From Saccoglossus kowalevskii (lineage: Eukaryota > Hemichordata > Enteropneusta > Harrimaniidae), in NCBI RefSeq assembly GCF_000003605.2, contig NW_003138826.1, forward strand, positions 9,501-30,274: 20,774 nucleotides of DNA, in the 5' to 3' direction. This document shows, piece after piece, positions 1 to 9,746 of the stretch (the first letter of the stretch is position 1; each line of letters begins with the position of its first letter). The notes beneath the pieces were generated by a model that saw only the letters and a program-made list of their open reading frames with translations, did not search any database and had not been told where the DNA came from. A program made the position numbers and the translations under genes.

Positions 1-2590
1 TTCTTTTATCACCTGTCATGTTATCTTACTGCTAAAGAATTATATCAAATAAAAAGCTCAGTAATTTTCTCGAAATCGCCGTGGCATTTATTGACATTAA
101 ATATAGATCCCATTGTCCCAACACAAATCAACGTTTTAAATTAAAATGTCACAATCGTTATTCATTTTTCAGTGAGTATCTAATGAGGATTTATTGGATT
201 CGTGTCGCTTATTGGTCGCATACTGGTCTAACATTTATTGCATTTCCATTACGCTTAAATCACATATTTGCACCGCACATGCGAGTCGCCTAAATGGAGA
301 TCTAAGCTAACTCTGGGAAAACAAAAACACCGTCATCTAATCACCCGTGTTTGTCAGATCATTTCTTTATTGATAAGACAGCCATATTGCTATGCGACTG
401 AACCAGCCTGTCGTGTATAATACTAGTACCACGTGTATATTGTTTCAGGGAATGAATTTAGTTTGTTAAGGTGCGGTATATTTGCATTAGTTTGATACGC
501 GCATGCGTATCGTGTATATTTGAATATATGGACAATAATAAATGAGTGACCCATGATATCAGATTGAAACATATAAAAATTTACGACACGAGTCACCATT
601 TATCACATGTATCCGATTCGCATATTTCCTCAATATTATATACATTGTTTATGTCACACCACTTTCGAGTTATTTGCGTGTGCACTTCCTAATCTTATTA
701 GCGCGTCCGATCTGATTTGCATACAGGGAACATACTAGTAGTTTACCGCCAGTTCATCGCCTGTGAATAAAAAATAATTCATTTATGGAGTCGTCAATGT
801 ATTTCTGGTTATAGCAACAGAATGTCAACCTTTTGTCTGTTTTTTGCTGTATTTTTATCACACATTTTTTCGAGAAAACCGCAAACGTCGCAGTTGAAAA
901 CAAAAACGTATTTCGTGCGTTGTCAACTGAAGATGGGACTGGGAGATTTAGAAACGGCGATGTCCACAAGTTCGACATTAAAACGCAAAAATACGTGTGA
1001 CGGGTGTATGAAATTGTCGGTATATTGCGTAAATATTCAAATTTATTAGATTTTGAACAGTTGTGTTACCAAAATATATTTTGTAGACGGCATACGAGCT
1101 ATGTTATGAACTTCTAGTAGATCATCAGTCAGTGACGTCATAGTCTCAAATCGCGTGCAAGGACCAATAGGATTGCCGATAAAGTCTGTGATACTAGGGA
1201 TGTGATATTGAAAGTACCATTTGGCTTTATCACACTAGTTTTGCATCATGCATGTCATAAAACAAATAATTAAATATTATCTTTTTTTTTATTTCCGTGA
1301 CAATGAAACTCATATTTTACGCATATCAATCCAGCTGAATTCCATCCGGAACAGAGAAACTGTAAATTCTATGCATGATATAGACCGAACTAAATCAGTT
1401 CTATCACAAATAAAGTCGCATACTACATTAGCTCTATTAGAAGCGCGTACACTTAATCCATTTACGACTAGTTGTCATAAATGGGGGAGTGTGGGTTTGG
1501 CGTACTGTTAAAACACACACACATTTAAAATCGAATAAATTTGGCTTGAGAAAAAAGTGCTTCATGAACAAAATGCTAATTATTATTCTGGTCTGATAAT
1601 TGACAAAAGTTATGAATTTGTATCTAGGTTCTTCGTGGCGGGCATAATCTAGATAATGTCCTGGATTGGAACACATTATTTCTATATACGTATGCATATT
1701 ATAATAGTTTGTAATGATTCATTAATGTTTTACATTTGTATTACTAAGGCGTCTAAATCGGCGATTATTAACACTCTATCATCGTATTACCGATAACTCG
1801 TCGTATAGATAAAGTTATTGTTGCAATTGTTATCAGTCGTATTATAGCTGCATTTGTACGTATGTTTGGACATTCATTACTCTTATGTGTATGGCTATAG
1901 AGTAGTAATATAATATGTCTTGTTTCTTCTTAGAAAAGACTATTTGACACGGAACATCAATTGTATGCGATTCAATTAACACTACATCACAGATGGCATT
2001 AATTAAAATACTCACACCCCTTATAGAACAGTAGGGTCACTGTGGTGATAACAATACAATTCATTATATACACATATAAGTTCTCACCGATCGTCCATAA
2101 TGTTCGTTTTTATTGATACAGTAAATGCACCGGTAGTGCCACACGCTGGCAGTATAATTACATATACTTTGTCTTCTCCGAGTACGACACAATAGTCTAT
2201 CGCTATGGGGTTTTTGCAGTGTTGTAAGATTGTCTAAATTGCGATATGGTTAAACGTTACATTTTTAAACATGAACTATATGACTAAATGTCAAAATAAG
2301 TTGAGGTCATTATTTGCTCCAATGTTCCGTTCGTACATGCCTTTTAGTAATATCGACGTTAAGAATTGAGATAACGATGTTTACGTTAATAATTAAATTT
2401 GTAATATCGACGGTATGCTTCTGATAATGTACAAGTAGATTAATTGATAAATGATATCCCACATTCGTCACATCCACTGTAGTTTGTATGCTAAACCGAA
2501 ACATACCTCTCTTATATACAACTCTAGTACGTGACGTGCATGTTAATAGCATATCACTCATTTTGTTGCTTGGGAATAATTAATCTAAAG
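1..2590. other. AT-rich non-coding stretch
   Basis: No convincing gene on either strand. The open frames present are under 90 codons and unlike any family I recognise. Notable bits are a perfect CRE-like TGACGTCA (1133-1140) with a CCAAT box 24 bases later (1164-1168), and a very short AC run at 1513-1523. These could be regulatory but nothing downstream supports a gene. Confidence 0.6.
2234..2253 (+). repeat. Decayed dispersed repeat, copy 1
   Basis: CTAAATTGCGATATGGTTAA here and CTAAATCGCAATACGGTTAA at 4469-4488 differ at three of 20 positions. All three are transitions, as expected of old copies that have aged by base deamination. The flanks do not align well, so this may be a short remnant or coincidence. 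Confidence 0.35.
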
Positions 2591-2598
2591 ATGCAAGG

Positions 2599-2697
2599 AT
2601 GCCGCAAAGTATGTACGAAGACGGCACTGTGGAAGTATCGACCCACATGTAGCGTTCTACGCGACCGCGTGCTGGTTGAGTGCAGACTTTGCGGCAT
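2599..2697. repeat. Perfect 12-bp inverted repeat in a GC-richer island
   Basis: ATGCCGCAAAGT (2599-2610) is perfectly complementary to ACTTTGCGGCAT (2686-2697). The 75 bases between are clearly richer in G and C than the surroundings. Both strands are open through the island (plus strand ending at 2776, minus strand 2554-2892), but the translations resemble no family I know. It could be a small repeat, a structured RNA or chance. Confidence 0.5.
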
Positions 2698-3448
2698 TCT
2701 CGTAATAATCTTTTTATTATACATAATATCGATCCAACCACTTAGTTTAGGAAGTCCAGAGTTCCGAGCTGAATAGTGACAATTTCCTCGCTTTGAAAAT
2801 TCTCTCAAAAGCGTGCGGCATCTTGGAAGTCGTTCCATATTCGAAATGGATTTCCTAATATGGTAGGATGCAGATATCCCGTGTAATACCACAACATTTC
2901 AGCACGCCGTAACTTAATAAATATGGTGATATGCAGGAAAAGATGTATAATAACCACGTTAATATATACACTGCAATCATACACATTGATAAACGCTATA
3001 TCCGTCACAATGAAATGCGTTTATTTTAACTTAATTGTGGGGAGTGGCTATTATATGAGCGTCAGTCCGTGCTATATTTTAGCCTAGGTGAGTGCCGCGT
3101 AGTCCAAGCAAAAAACTGACTAGAATTGTATTCAAATAATCAACGCCGTAAGTGGAAGCTTAGTTACAAGTAGTTTAGATGAACGGCATTTTCCTAATAT
3201 ACGACTGTTCTCAGCAAGGGTTTAAATTATATGTACCTGTATAAAAGTTCCGTTACAGTGGTGTCCAACTACAACAAACATGGCTAGCCAGCCATATGTT
3301 CAAATGTTTAAATGATATTTATGCTGGGTCGCAAGATTTGCTTAACCTCCCCCGGTAAATTAATTCAAAGATCTTTAAATGAATGAATCCATATAAATTG
3401 CGGGTAATATTTTCCGAGCATCATGATCAACAATAAAATATAACCAAA

Positions 3449-3479
3449 ATTGAATAATTACAGCAAATTCTTATTCAAT
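3449..3479. repeat. Perfect hairpin with a recurring loop sequence
   Basis: The arms ATTGAATAA (3449-3457) and TTATTCAAT (3471-3479) are perfect complements around a 13-base loop, TTACAGCAAATTC. The same 13 bases recur in direct orientation at 3875-3887, without the stem. Confidence 0.6.
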
Positions 3480-4446
3480 CGGATGGAAATGATTGATATA
3501 ATTATTAAGTACGTGCTATTATTACGACGCTTTGTAGTATGTGTTATTAAAACCTGTGTCAGCTGAAGGGGGCATCCCACTATTTATTACCACTAATAGA
3601 TGATATAAGTTGCCATCGTGACGCACAAAAGATGGAAATAGAACGACAAAAAATTCAAAGGTATAATGACATAAAAGTGATTTCATAATGCATAATCAAA
3701 ATATGTGAATGTGTGTCTCATGGGTGGACCTTTAGAAAATCTGCCGGGTGGCCGACTTGAAAAAAAATACATAGGAAGAAAATCGTGGATAAAAGTATTT
3801 TGCAGGGATCAATGACAGAAAAAACTCTGCACGCCTATTTTAATAAAAAATATTAAACATAAGAAATAAGAAAGTTACAGCAAATTCATCATTGAAAAAG
3901 AAATAGTCATTTTTATATATTTTTCCGATATTAAGATTGACTGGCAGCGTATTAGAATTGGTCGTTAATTAAACAATATATCGATACTGTATAATTATTT
4001 ATATTAAAATGTAATGTATATGTAAAATGAAATATGCGCTTCCAAATACAAATCGGCGTGATTGATTGAGTCTTTATTCCATATATCATGGGAGATTGAT
4101 GTAATGAAGTAGTGTAATCATATTCTATATATCCATATCTTCCGGCATTCGGATTGGTCCATGGAAGCAAATTGACCTTTTGGCATTATGACTGAGTTTC
4201 GCAAAAAAAAACACTATCTTAATATATTGTTATTACACAATAGATATATATATTTCTTAATTAATAGTAAGATTATATTAATGCGAAGTTTCAGACTTTG
4301 TGTGTTATAAAGTCCACATATATGTGAGATCTCACTTCAAACTCTCTGAATCTCAACTTCTTGATCCGCACACAATACATTTGTTTCGCCCGTGTCTATT
4401 GGTGATTCGGTATGTAACTACGTTAACAATACATCTCTAAAACCGT

Positions 4447-4468
4447 AAATATAGTGATAACTATATTT
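4447..4468. repeat. Perfect 9-bp hairpin
   Basis: AAATATAGT, a four-base GATA loop, and ACTATATTT form a perfect stem-loop. ACCGT just before (4442-4446) and ACGGT downstream (4480-4484) could form an outer stem. Confidence 0.6.
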
Positions 4469-4488
4469 CTAAATCGCAATACGGTTAA
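4469..4488 (+). repeat. Decayed dispersed repeat, copy 2
   Basis: Partner of 2234-2253 (17 of 20 bases, three transitions). It starts at the base after the perfect hairpin at 4447-4468 ends, and its ACGGT complements the ACCGT just before that hairpin. Confidence 0.35.
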
Positions 4489-5011
4489 CTAACTGTAATC
4501 AGCATTTATTCACGGCTCTTGGTCATTATGTAAATTAGCCCGAACACTCAAAGATGTCCTGAATACGCGCTCACTACGATGTATGCGTTAGTCACGTTTT
4601 CAGCTTTTGGAATCTGCGAAATGGATACATGAGATAAACAAGATATCAAGTTCATGAGATATCCTTTTATATCTATGTGACACCCCTTCTTCTTCCTTGG
4701 TAGTCTTATGCAGTTTTTAAACTTAAACTAGATAAAACCACAATGTCAATTAAAGTATTCAGAAACAAATATTTCATTGACATGAATATTTATCGACAGT
4801 AAAATTGTAATTTCAAAACGTGACGGGGGTTATTACATCTTTCAGTTTCATACATTAGTTCGACGACCACCTCACACACAGACATTTATTATTATTATTA
4901 AAATATATTTAATTAAGAAATTGTTAGAGACGAGGCGCGTGATTGGTTGACAATGGAACCCATTTCGAACCCGACGGAATAACAGCCAGTACTTTGTTTA
5001 AAATAAAATTA

Positions 5012-5530
5012 AGGTAGAAGCATACTCATGGAAGCAAATACTCAGAATTTAGTCATTTTCAAATTGCAATAAAATGCACTGCCGAGCAATATAAGGATAT
5101 TGAAAGGTCGGGGGTCACAAGCCTAATTTTTGAGAAAATGATGGTTGTATTTTAGTGGATAGTTGCCATTTTTGGCAATATTATAACTCTTTTACCATAG
5201 GCTATTGTGGCTGAAATATTATGCCACATCTAAAATTTTAGGCTGGTGAAATATGCTGTAAAAATGATATATTGTGGATGATGGGTACATTTTGTTGTAC
5301 TGAGTTATTTAAAAAATCTGGGGTTAAAAAGTGTCAAAAAAATACAATTTTGCTTCAACATTATTTTCTATGGAATTGTTCTAAAAATAACGATTTTTGA
5401 TAAATATTAGAACGAATTTTATTTTATGGCGCCATTGGACAATAGTTTCATGATTTCACATACTAAACCAGTGAACATTGTCATGCGATTTATGACCAAC
5501 TTATCTAAACTTATGAGTAGGCTTCTACCT
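5012..5530. mobile_element. MITE-like element with inverted ends, about 519 bp
   Basis: The left end AGGTAGAAGCATACTCAT (5012-5029) and the reverse complement of the right end (5513-5530) match at 17 of 18 bases. The sequence just inside shows weaker similarity, with TAGTCAT against TGGTCAT. The interior is AT-rich and non-coding and holds a small hairpin, TTGCCA-TTTT-TGGCAA (5163-5178). The size, inverted ends and lack of coding sequence fit a non-autonomous DNA transposon. The flanks (ATTA on the left, CAGG on the right) do not give an obvious target-site duplication, and no second copy is visible in the window. Confidence 0.5.
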
Positions 5531-5852
5531 CAGGTCTGTGTTTTATAGTTCCACGCACCGACGGATATGACTTTAACGGTTTTGTCACTGTGAATGAACG
5601 GAGTATGTCATCCTTGGGCATACACACAATTAAACAACTGAAATCATATTATATATCTGAACTTCTCTTAAATATTCACTTCATATATCGAAATTGACTC
5701 ATTTTATTAATCATTTTTTATAATTGCGACTGACTTCCGGCAAAGCTAATTTCACAATTTAATTAAGCTGAGTATATTATTCAAATTTAAATGTTCATGT
5801 CAATCATTCACAGCTGGAGGTCTACAAAGTACCTGCTAAATGGGGACTTGAA

Positions 5853-5898
5853 ACAGCTGTGACAGGGTTCATACATTCAGCGAATCTGTCACAGGTGT
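5853..5898. repeat. Imperfect 13-bp hairpin
   Basis: ACAGCTGTGACAG (5853-5865) pairs with CTGTCACAGGTGT (5886-5898) at 12 of 13 positions around a 20-base loop. It lies about 80 bases before the TATA-like site at 5975. Confidence 0.5.
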
Positions 5899-5946
5899 CC
5901 TTACAATATAATGTCAATTATTGTAATAGTTTATATTTTTTTCCTA

Positions 5947-5982
5947 CCAATTTAAATCCGCGTAAAATGTGGACTATATAAG
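5947..5982 (+). promoter_or_regulatory. CCAAT plus TATATAAG, promoter-like
   Basis: A CCAAT box (5947-5951) precedes a consensus TATA box, TATATAAG (5975-5982), which would place a start near 6010. About 85 bases further on is a 68-codon ATG frame (6093-6299) with a hydrophobic centre, in a good start context (AAAATGA). I do not recognise the product, and an earlier ATG at 6068 opens a frame of about nine codons ending TGA. The motifs may be chance in AT-rich DNA. Confidence 0.25.
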
Positions 5983-6092
5983 CTTTTCTGATCTTGCCAA
6001 TGCATATAGCAACGTTATTCCGTCGTGCGGTTCGTATACATTCATTATCCTAAGCAAAGTGAAGAAATGTATACAATTATCAGTATAGCAAA

Positions 6093-6299
6093 ATGAAGCA
6101 TCCATTCAATACCCCACTCACACGGCATTATATATATATACACAATTCACTGTTAAGTATGGTAGCAGCTGGGTTTTTCTACGTATACAGTATGTATTGT
6201 ATACATGCATGTGCATTCATAATAACCATTTCCATCAAAATTGTATTTGATCCTTCTACAAATAACAAATATAAGGTTGCCCAGTACAGTGTTAGGTAG
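6093..6299 (+). CDS. Unrecognised 68-residue ORF downstream of a TATA-like site
   Basis: A true ATG frame with a purine at -3 and a strongly hydrophobic middle (residues about 19-52) that could be a membrane segment. It has no family resemblance and many Tyr/Ile residues, as expected of translated AT-rich DNA. Its only support is the promoter-like CCAAT/TATA pair upstream. Probably not a gene; recorded because the promoter layout is suggestive. Confidence 0.1.
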   Translation: MKHPFNTPLTRHYIYIHNSLLSMVAAGFFYVYSMYCIHACAFIITISIKIVFDPSTNNKYKVAQYSVR

Positions 6300-6355
6300 T
6301 AAGACATTTTGCCATCCGATGCATCAAACATTTGTAAAGGAATGTATTTTGTATT

Positions 6356-6361
6356 TTTAAT
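6356..6361 (-). terminator. Candidate poly(A) signal ATTAAA
   Basis: On the minus strand ATTAAA occurs about 400 bases past the stop codon of the transporter gene. I see no canonical AATAAA between the stop and this site. If used, the 3' UTR would include the whole inverted-end repeat at 6400-6605. This is a hexamer match only. Confidence 0.25.
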
Positions 6362-6399
6362 ATAGACGTTCACGTTTTCACTTATGTCATCGTCAAGCA

Positions 6400-6605
6400 C
6401 AATAGGTGATTTTCCGTTTACTGCGAGATCTCGCATACTGCGTAAAAGGTATTATTTCAGCAAAATTGATCATCATCAAACGTGTATTATTAATTAGGCA
6501 TGAATATACTTTTGTCAAATCCAACGCGAAGTTTTGACGCTCTGTTTTTACGTTCGATTTCACGCATAACGCAGGATCTCGCAGAGAACGGAAAATGGTA
6601 TATTG
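6400..6605 (+). mobile_element. Copy A of a short palindrome-ended repeat (MITE-like)
   Basis: The ends are inverted repeats: 6409-6434 pairs with 6571-6596 at 22 of 26 positions, both built around ATTTTCCGTT and CTGCGAGATC. The left arm ends in the perfect palindrome GCGAGATCTCGC (6423-6434). Outside the arms are CAATA on the left and TATTG on the right, which could be the outermost part of the terminal repeat. A related copy lies at 17903-18271 in the same orientation; the last 57 bases here (6542-6598) match it almost perfectly, with 31 identical bases in a row at the start. There is no coding capacity, as expected for a non-autonomous DNA transposon. The target-site duplication is not clear, so the exact borders are approximate. 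Confidence 0.65.
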
Positions 6606-6764
6606 ACAATTTCTTTTTGCAAAACTAAGTCTGAATTTTTCTAATTAAAATTACAGTTAGAAAGCCTTTGGACTATTATGTGAATTTGTATTAGTGTGAA
6701 TTTGCACGCATTGCAGGTGATAAAAACGAATATTCGCAAGGATTATAACTCAGCCCCACAATAA

Positions 6765-7931
6765 CTACTGACATTTACTGTGTTTGTTATCCCTATCAAT
6801 AGTAGCACCGAACCCAGTGATTGGTATCATCTCGCTACCGCTGTCTTCTGAGAGTAACAAGTCCTCTTCTTCGTCTTTACGGTGAGTTTTAATCCACCAG
6901 GTTTCCAAGGAAACCACTGATGTTCCAACGAGGATTAGAGAAGCCCCGATAATGTCAAGCAGAGTTGGTCTGGTTTCTAGCACGTAGTGTTGCAGTACAA
7001 ACGCCACTACGATAGATATGTTTCTAAGTAATGCACACGTGCTCGCATCTTGTACTTGTACGGCCCTGTACAATGTGTAAAACGCTATGGTGTAACTTAT
7101 CGCCATTAGGGACAGATAGAAAATCAACGACAAGTCGGTTATTGGAAAAACTGACGTCTCAAGCGCCAGCATAAAAATCAAACTTAATACAAATCCCATG
7201 ACACCGGCGTAAAATGTGACGATCAGTATACTAACCCGTTGTAGTAGTTTACGAGACGCCACGATCACGATAGCGAGAATGACCGCGGCAACTGTGATAA
7301 GAGAGTATCCAATGGTCAAGTCCATGGTGTAACCGTAACTTTCCGATAGATGGCCGAAAATAAACGGTGGTCGAATTAATAAAACTATACCTACTATATC
7401 TACGCATATTGCTACAATGCCTATTAGCCTGCATTTCTCGCGTAGGAAAAGACTTGCCAGGAGTGACGCCGCCACTGCCGTTATTCCATTCAACAGCGCT
7501 ACGGCGTTGCCCGAGTTGACGTACGTAAACGATATCGTCTGTGCCATGATAACAACAGCTCGACCGCACCCTAAGAGAAGTATGACCAGTGTATCCCTCC
7601 ATCGCTCGTGGCAGATTGGGTTTACTTTGTAGTAGACCATGAAGGGAATGACGACGGGTGCTAGTGGTATGTTATTGATAAACGTCGTGTGAAACCTTGG
7701 GACTCCGCCATCGCTTGATAGACGAGTGTAAATTGACGACACTGCTAAGGAGATCCCCGATAACAGGGCCATTAACATCCCTTCCAGACTGTGTAGATGT
7801 CCGTGACACCACCGACCGCATCCGCCGTCGCAACAACTTGTTGAGCTGCTGTCAGAAATATCTTCATTTGTGGCGTGTGTTGCATTGTCAGGAGCGGTGA
7901 GCGATTGGAACTTTTCCGATGACTGTTTCAT
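6765..7931 (-). CDS. SLC35G1-like EamA-family membrane transporter, intronless
   Basis: This encodes 388 residues with ten hydrophobic segments, at roughly 51-69, 80-100, 113-135, 139-163, 168-187, 206-226, 232-258, 266-291, 296-316 and 324-343. They form two EamA repeats. Each repeat ends in a family-typical block: a helix reading into LFLREK (about 161-166), and HYVLE followed by IIGASLILVG (about 315-336). This matches the SLC35G branch of the drug/metabolite transporter superfamily, whose vertebrate members are of similar length and act in the ER or plasma membrane; the substrate cannot be read from sequence. The N-terminal tail has a Cys/His cluster (CCDGGCGRWCHGH, 33-45). The C-terminal tail has an acidic dileucine signal (EEEDLLL, 354-360). 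The open frame extends to a TTG at 7949, but the first in-frame ATG is at 7931, in an AAC-ATG-A context with a purine at -3. An in-frame stop lies upstream at 8004-8006. No intron is needed across the domain. The exact subfamily member is uncertain. Confidence 0.9.
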   Translation of the reverse strand: MKQSSEKFQSLTAPDNATHATNEDISDSSSTSCCDGGCGRWCHGHLHSLEGMLMALLSGISLAVSSIYTRLSSDGGVPRFHTTFINNIPLAPVVIPFMVYYKVNPICHERWRDTLVILLLGCGRAVVIMAQTISFTYVNSGNAVALLNGITAVAASLLASLFLREKCRLIGIVAICVDIVGIVLLIRPPFIFGHLSESYGYTMDLTIGYSLITVAAVILAIVIVASRKLLQRVSILIVTFYAGVMGFVLSLIFMLALETSVFPITDLSLIFYLSLMAISYTIAFYTLYRAVQVQDASTCALLRNISIVVAFVLQHYVLETRPTLLDIIGASLILVGTSVVSLETWWIKTHRKDEEEDLLLSEDSGSEMIPITGFGATIDRDNKHSKCQ

Positions 7932-8232
7932 GTTTACACGTGCACTCAACGTACCTAGATGCTTGTATATGCCCTCGTACCCGATATGCCCAACTTGTAT
8001 GTATCACCGACTCTGTTTAGTACTGTAGACAAATTATTATTAGGCATCGTGGTTCAACTACATAGTACATAGTGATTCTATATTCAACACATAGACCAGC
8101 TGTACAGCTCAGTGAGTGTATCGGACAACAACGATGCGTTGAGTTGACAGGCCGAGGTACACTGTCAATTGCATTAACTCAGTCTAGAAAATCAACAGTA
8201 TATGCAATTTTAGAATAACACGAGAATAAATA

Positions 8233-8279
8233 CTTTTTATGAATGCCCATTTCCTCATTGGCTGGTTGAATCTGAGTCA
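8233..8279 (-). promoter_or_regulatory. Candidate promoter of the SLC35G-like gene
   Basis: Read on the minus strand, an AP-1-like TGAGTCA (8273-8279) is followed by a CCAAT box (ATTGG on the plus strand, 8257-8261) and then a TATA-like CATAAAAAG (about 8241-8233). The order and spacing are those of a simple metazoan promoter. They would place transcription start near 8205 and give a leader of about 275 bases before the ATG at 7931. A palindrome AGCTGTACAGCT (8098-8109), containing an E-box core CAGCTG, lies in the predicted leader, and a CRE-like TGACGTCA lies farther upstream at 8616-8623. These are short motifs that occur by chance in AT-rich DNA, and the leader could contain an intron, so the call is tentative. 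Confidence 0.3.
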
Positions 8280-9170
8280 TGTGATTGTTACTAGCCATAG
8301 AAATGGTTTCATATTTTAGAGGCAGGAATTGAGGTATAACGTAAATTCACATCATTACGTTTTTACAAAATGAGACTTCACCTCATACGTCATGCAGCTT
8401 GTACCAAAATACCGTCTGCCAGTCGTCTTTTCAATGCAATGTTAACGTGCATAAAGTACATTGTACAACCAGTGTCTCTTTTGCAAGATACTGGCACCTT
8501 GCTCTGTGACACTTGAGGGCGCCATTCGACAACTTGGCCGTTTCCTACATACATTGCACCAATAGCTAAATCGCTGTCCACACTATTTTTGAACAACGTT
8601 CATGAAAAACACGCATGACGTCAACCAGGCTCGGTCTCGTGCTAGCGAATGAATCGCGGCTACTGTATAGCAATCAGGGCGTTAACGCTTGTTCATTCCG
8701 AAGTCTGATTCGAACACGGCACATGCCAATCATAAGTCACGTGTAGCTGTTGCCGTTTTGATTACAAGTCGGGGTATTACCGTCCTAAGCAAATTTAAAA
8801 TGTGGTCGGAGAGGTTTCTTTTGTGTAACTTGCATAAGCATCACTGCCTTATAACCTATTTATCCAGTTTAGTTTGAGTATTCCGAGAAAATTCATTGCA
8901 TTTTAATTCTTGATTTTGTCACCATACTTGGCGGGCTAGAATGTGTTATTTTTAGAATCAAACAAATGTGTTTCATCTTTTTTTCTTGGATTTTTTAAAT
9001 ACTAACAATGCAACAATGTTCGGAACAACTTACTCCAAAAAAAAAATTGACGAATTATTAAAAACAGCAACACAGACAGTTCACTGGCTAGTATCGGGAT
9101 CTCGCAACATAATAATGACTTCTTAGCATTATGTCAATCATAGCTGATACATGGTCGGCGTTAGTTATTG

Positions 9171-9227
9171 CGCCCTCGCCGATTGAATCTGGCGTAGTTT
9201 AGTACTTGAGAATTCAAGGTAGAGATG
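9171..9227 (-). repeat. Two-block repeat shared with 11342-11364, copy 1
   Basis: CGCCCTCGC (9171-9179) and AAGGTAGAGATG (9216-9227) occur 36 bases apart. Both blocks recur on the opposite strand at 11342-11364 in the same relative order but only two bases apart. Two exact matches of 9 and 12 bases in register suggest a common repeat that gained or lost a segment. Confidence 0.45.
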
Positions 9228-9244
9228 ATTCGTGGTACATCGTG
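9222..9244 (+). repeat. Direct repeat, copy 1 (21/23 with 9747-9769)
   Basis: A 23-base segment starting GAGATGAT and ending GTGGTACATCGTG matches 9747-9769 except for a swapped TC/CT pair. It overlaps the end of the two-block repeat. Confidence 0.5.
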
Positions 9245-9746
9245 GTCATTCCAGGATGTAAACTCGTTCTTACAATTAAATAAATACAACATTAGTATAT
9301 AAGGCCCATTTTATATGATATTTCAATCGTATGCATGCGACGCAAAACCTAATATATTGCCAAATATTTTGATTTCAATTATTTCCATGGGATATAAAAT
9401 TTAGTATTTTTTGGCAATTTTTTAATTCATTATCAGTATCAGTGTGTTTAAATTTCCGTGAATTAACATTGTGGCATTTTAAGTCTGTCAAATAACGGCC
9501 AAATAAATACGCGGAATCATAAATTACTAAGGACCTGGCGTAGAATTGGAAATTACTTCAAATAAACAAATGTCCAATTCGGGAACAGGATAATAGTATA
9601 TTTGATTATTGATGAAATAGTAGGGCGCCACCAGGGTCTGGCTTAGCAAGTGCGTCGTGTTTCTCTCATGAAGTTGCACAAAGGAAGCCACTCATCCCGC
9701 CATTGGATGGCGGCACATCGTGCATGTGGTGTTTACAAAGGGCGTG

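Larger units (their letters stand above)
2780..5011. other. AT-rich non-coding stretch
   Basis: No gene supported. It contains the two hairpins listed separately, a repeated 13-mer at 3458-3470 and 3875-3887, and a TTA x5 microsatellite at 4886-4900. The open frames are short and look random. Confidence 0.6.
7932..9640. other. Upstream region of the transporter gene, no other gene
   Basis: It holds the predicted leader and promoter of the minus-strand gene, a palindrome at 8098-8109, and a CRE-like TGACGTCA at 8616-8623. The 60-70 codon open frames here are not recognisable. An AT-rich tract from about 9290 to 9640 carries an imperfect inverted repeat based on TTGCCAAA (about 9359) and TTTTGGCAA (about 9410). 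Confidence 0.5.

Noticed and set aside
2554-2892. 112-codon minus-strand frame, the longest outside the transporter locus
   Set aside because: Its length is within chance expectation, the opposite strand is also open, and there is no recognisable motif.
4886-4900. TTA x5 and other short microsatellites (TA at 6129-6140 and 18558-18568, AC at 1513-1523)
   Set aside because: Ordinary low-complexity sequence, too short to merit a second look.
7249-7900. Overlapping frames of 67-117 codons inside the transporter gene on both strands
   Set aside because: They are shadow frames of the coding exon and lack family resemblance.
7932-7949. Six extra N-terminal codons beginning at TTG
   Set aside because: TTG is not a usual start in animal nuclear genes, and a good-context ATG lies at 7931.
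8694-8717. TTCGAA-containing stretch suggesting a tRNA T-loop on the minus strand
   Set aside because: The flanking five-base arms are not complementary, and no cloverleaf or A box fits.
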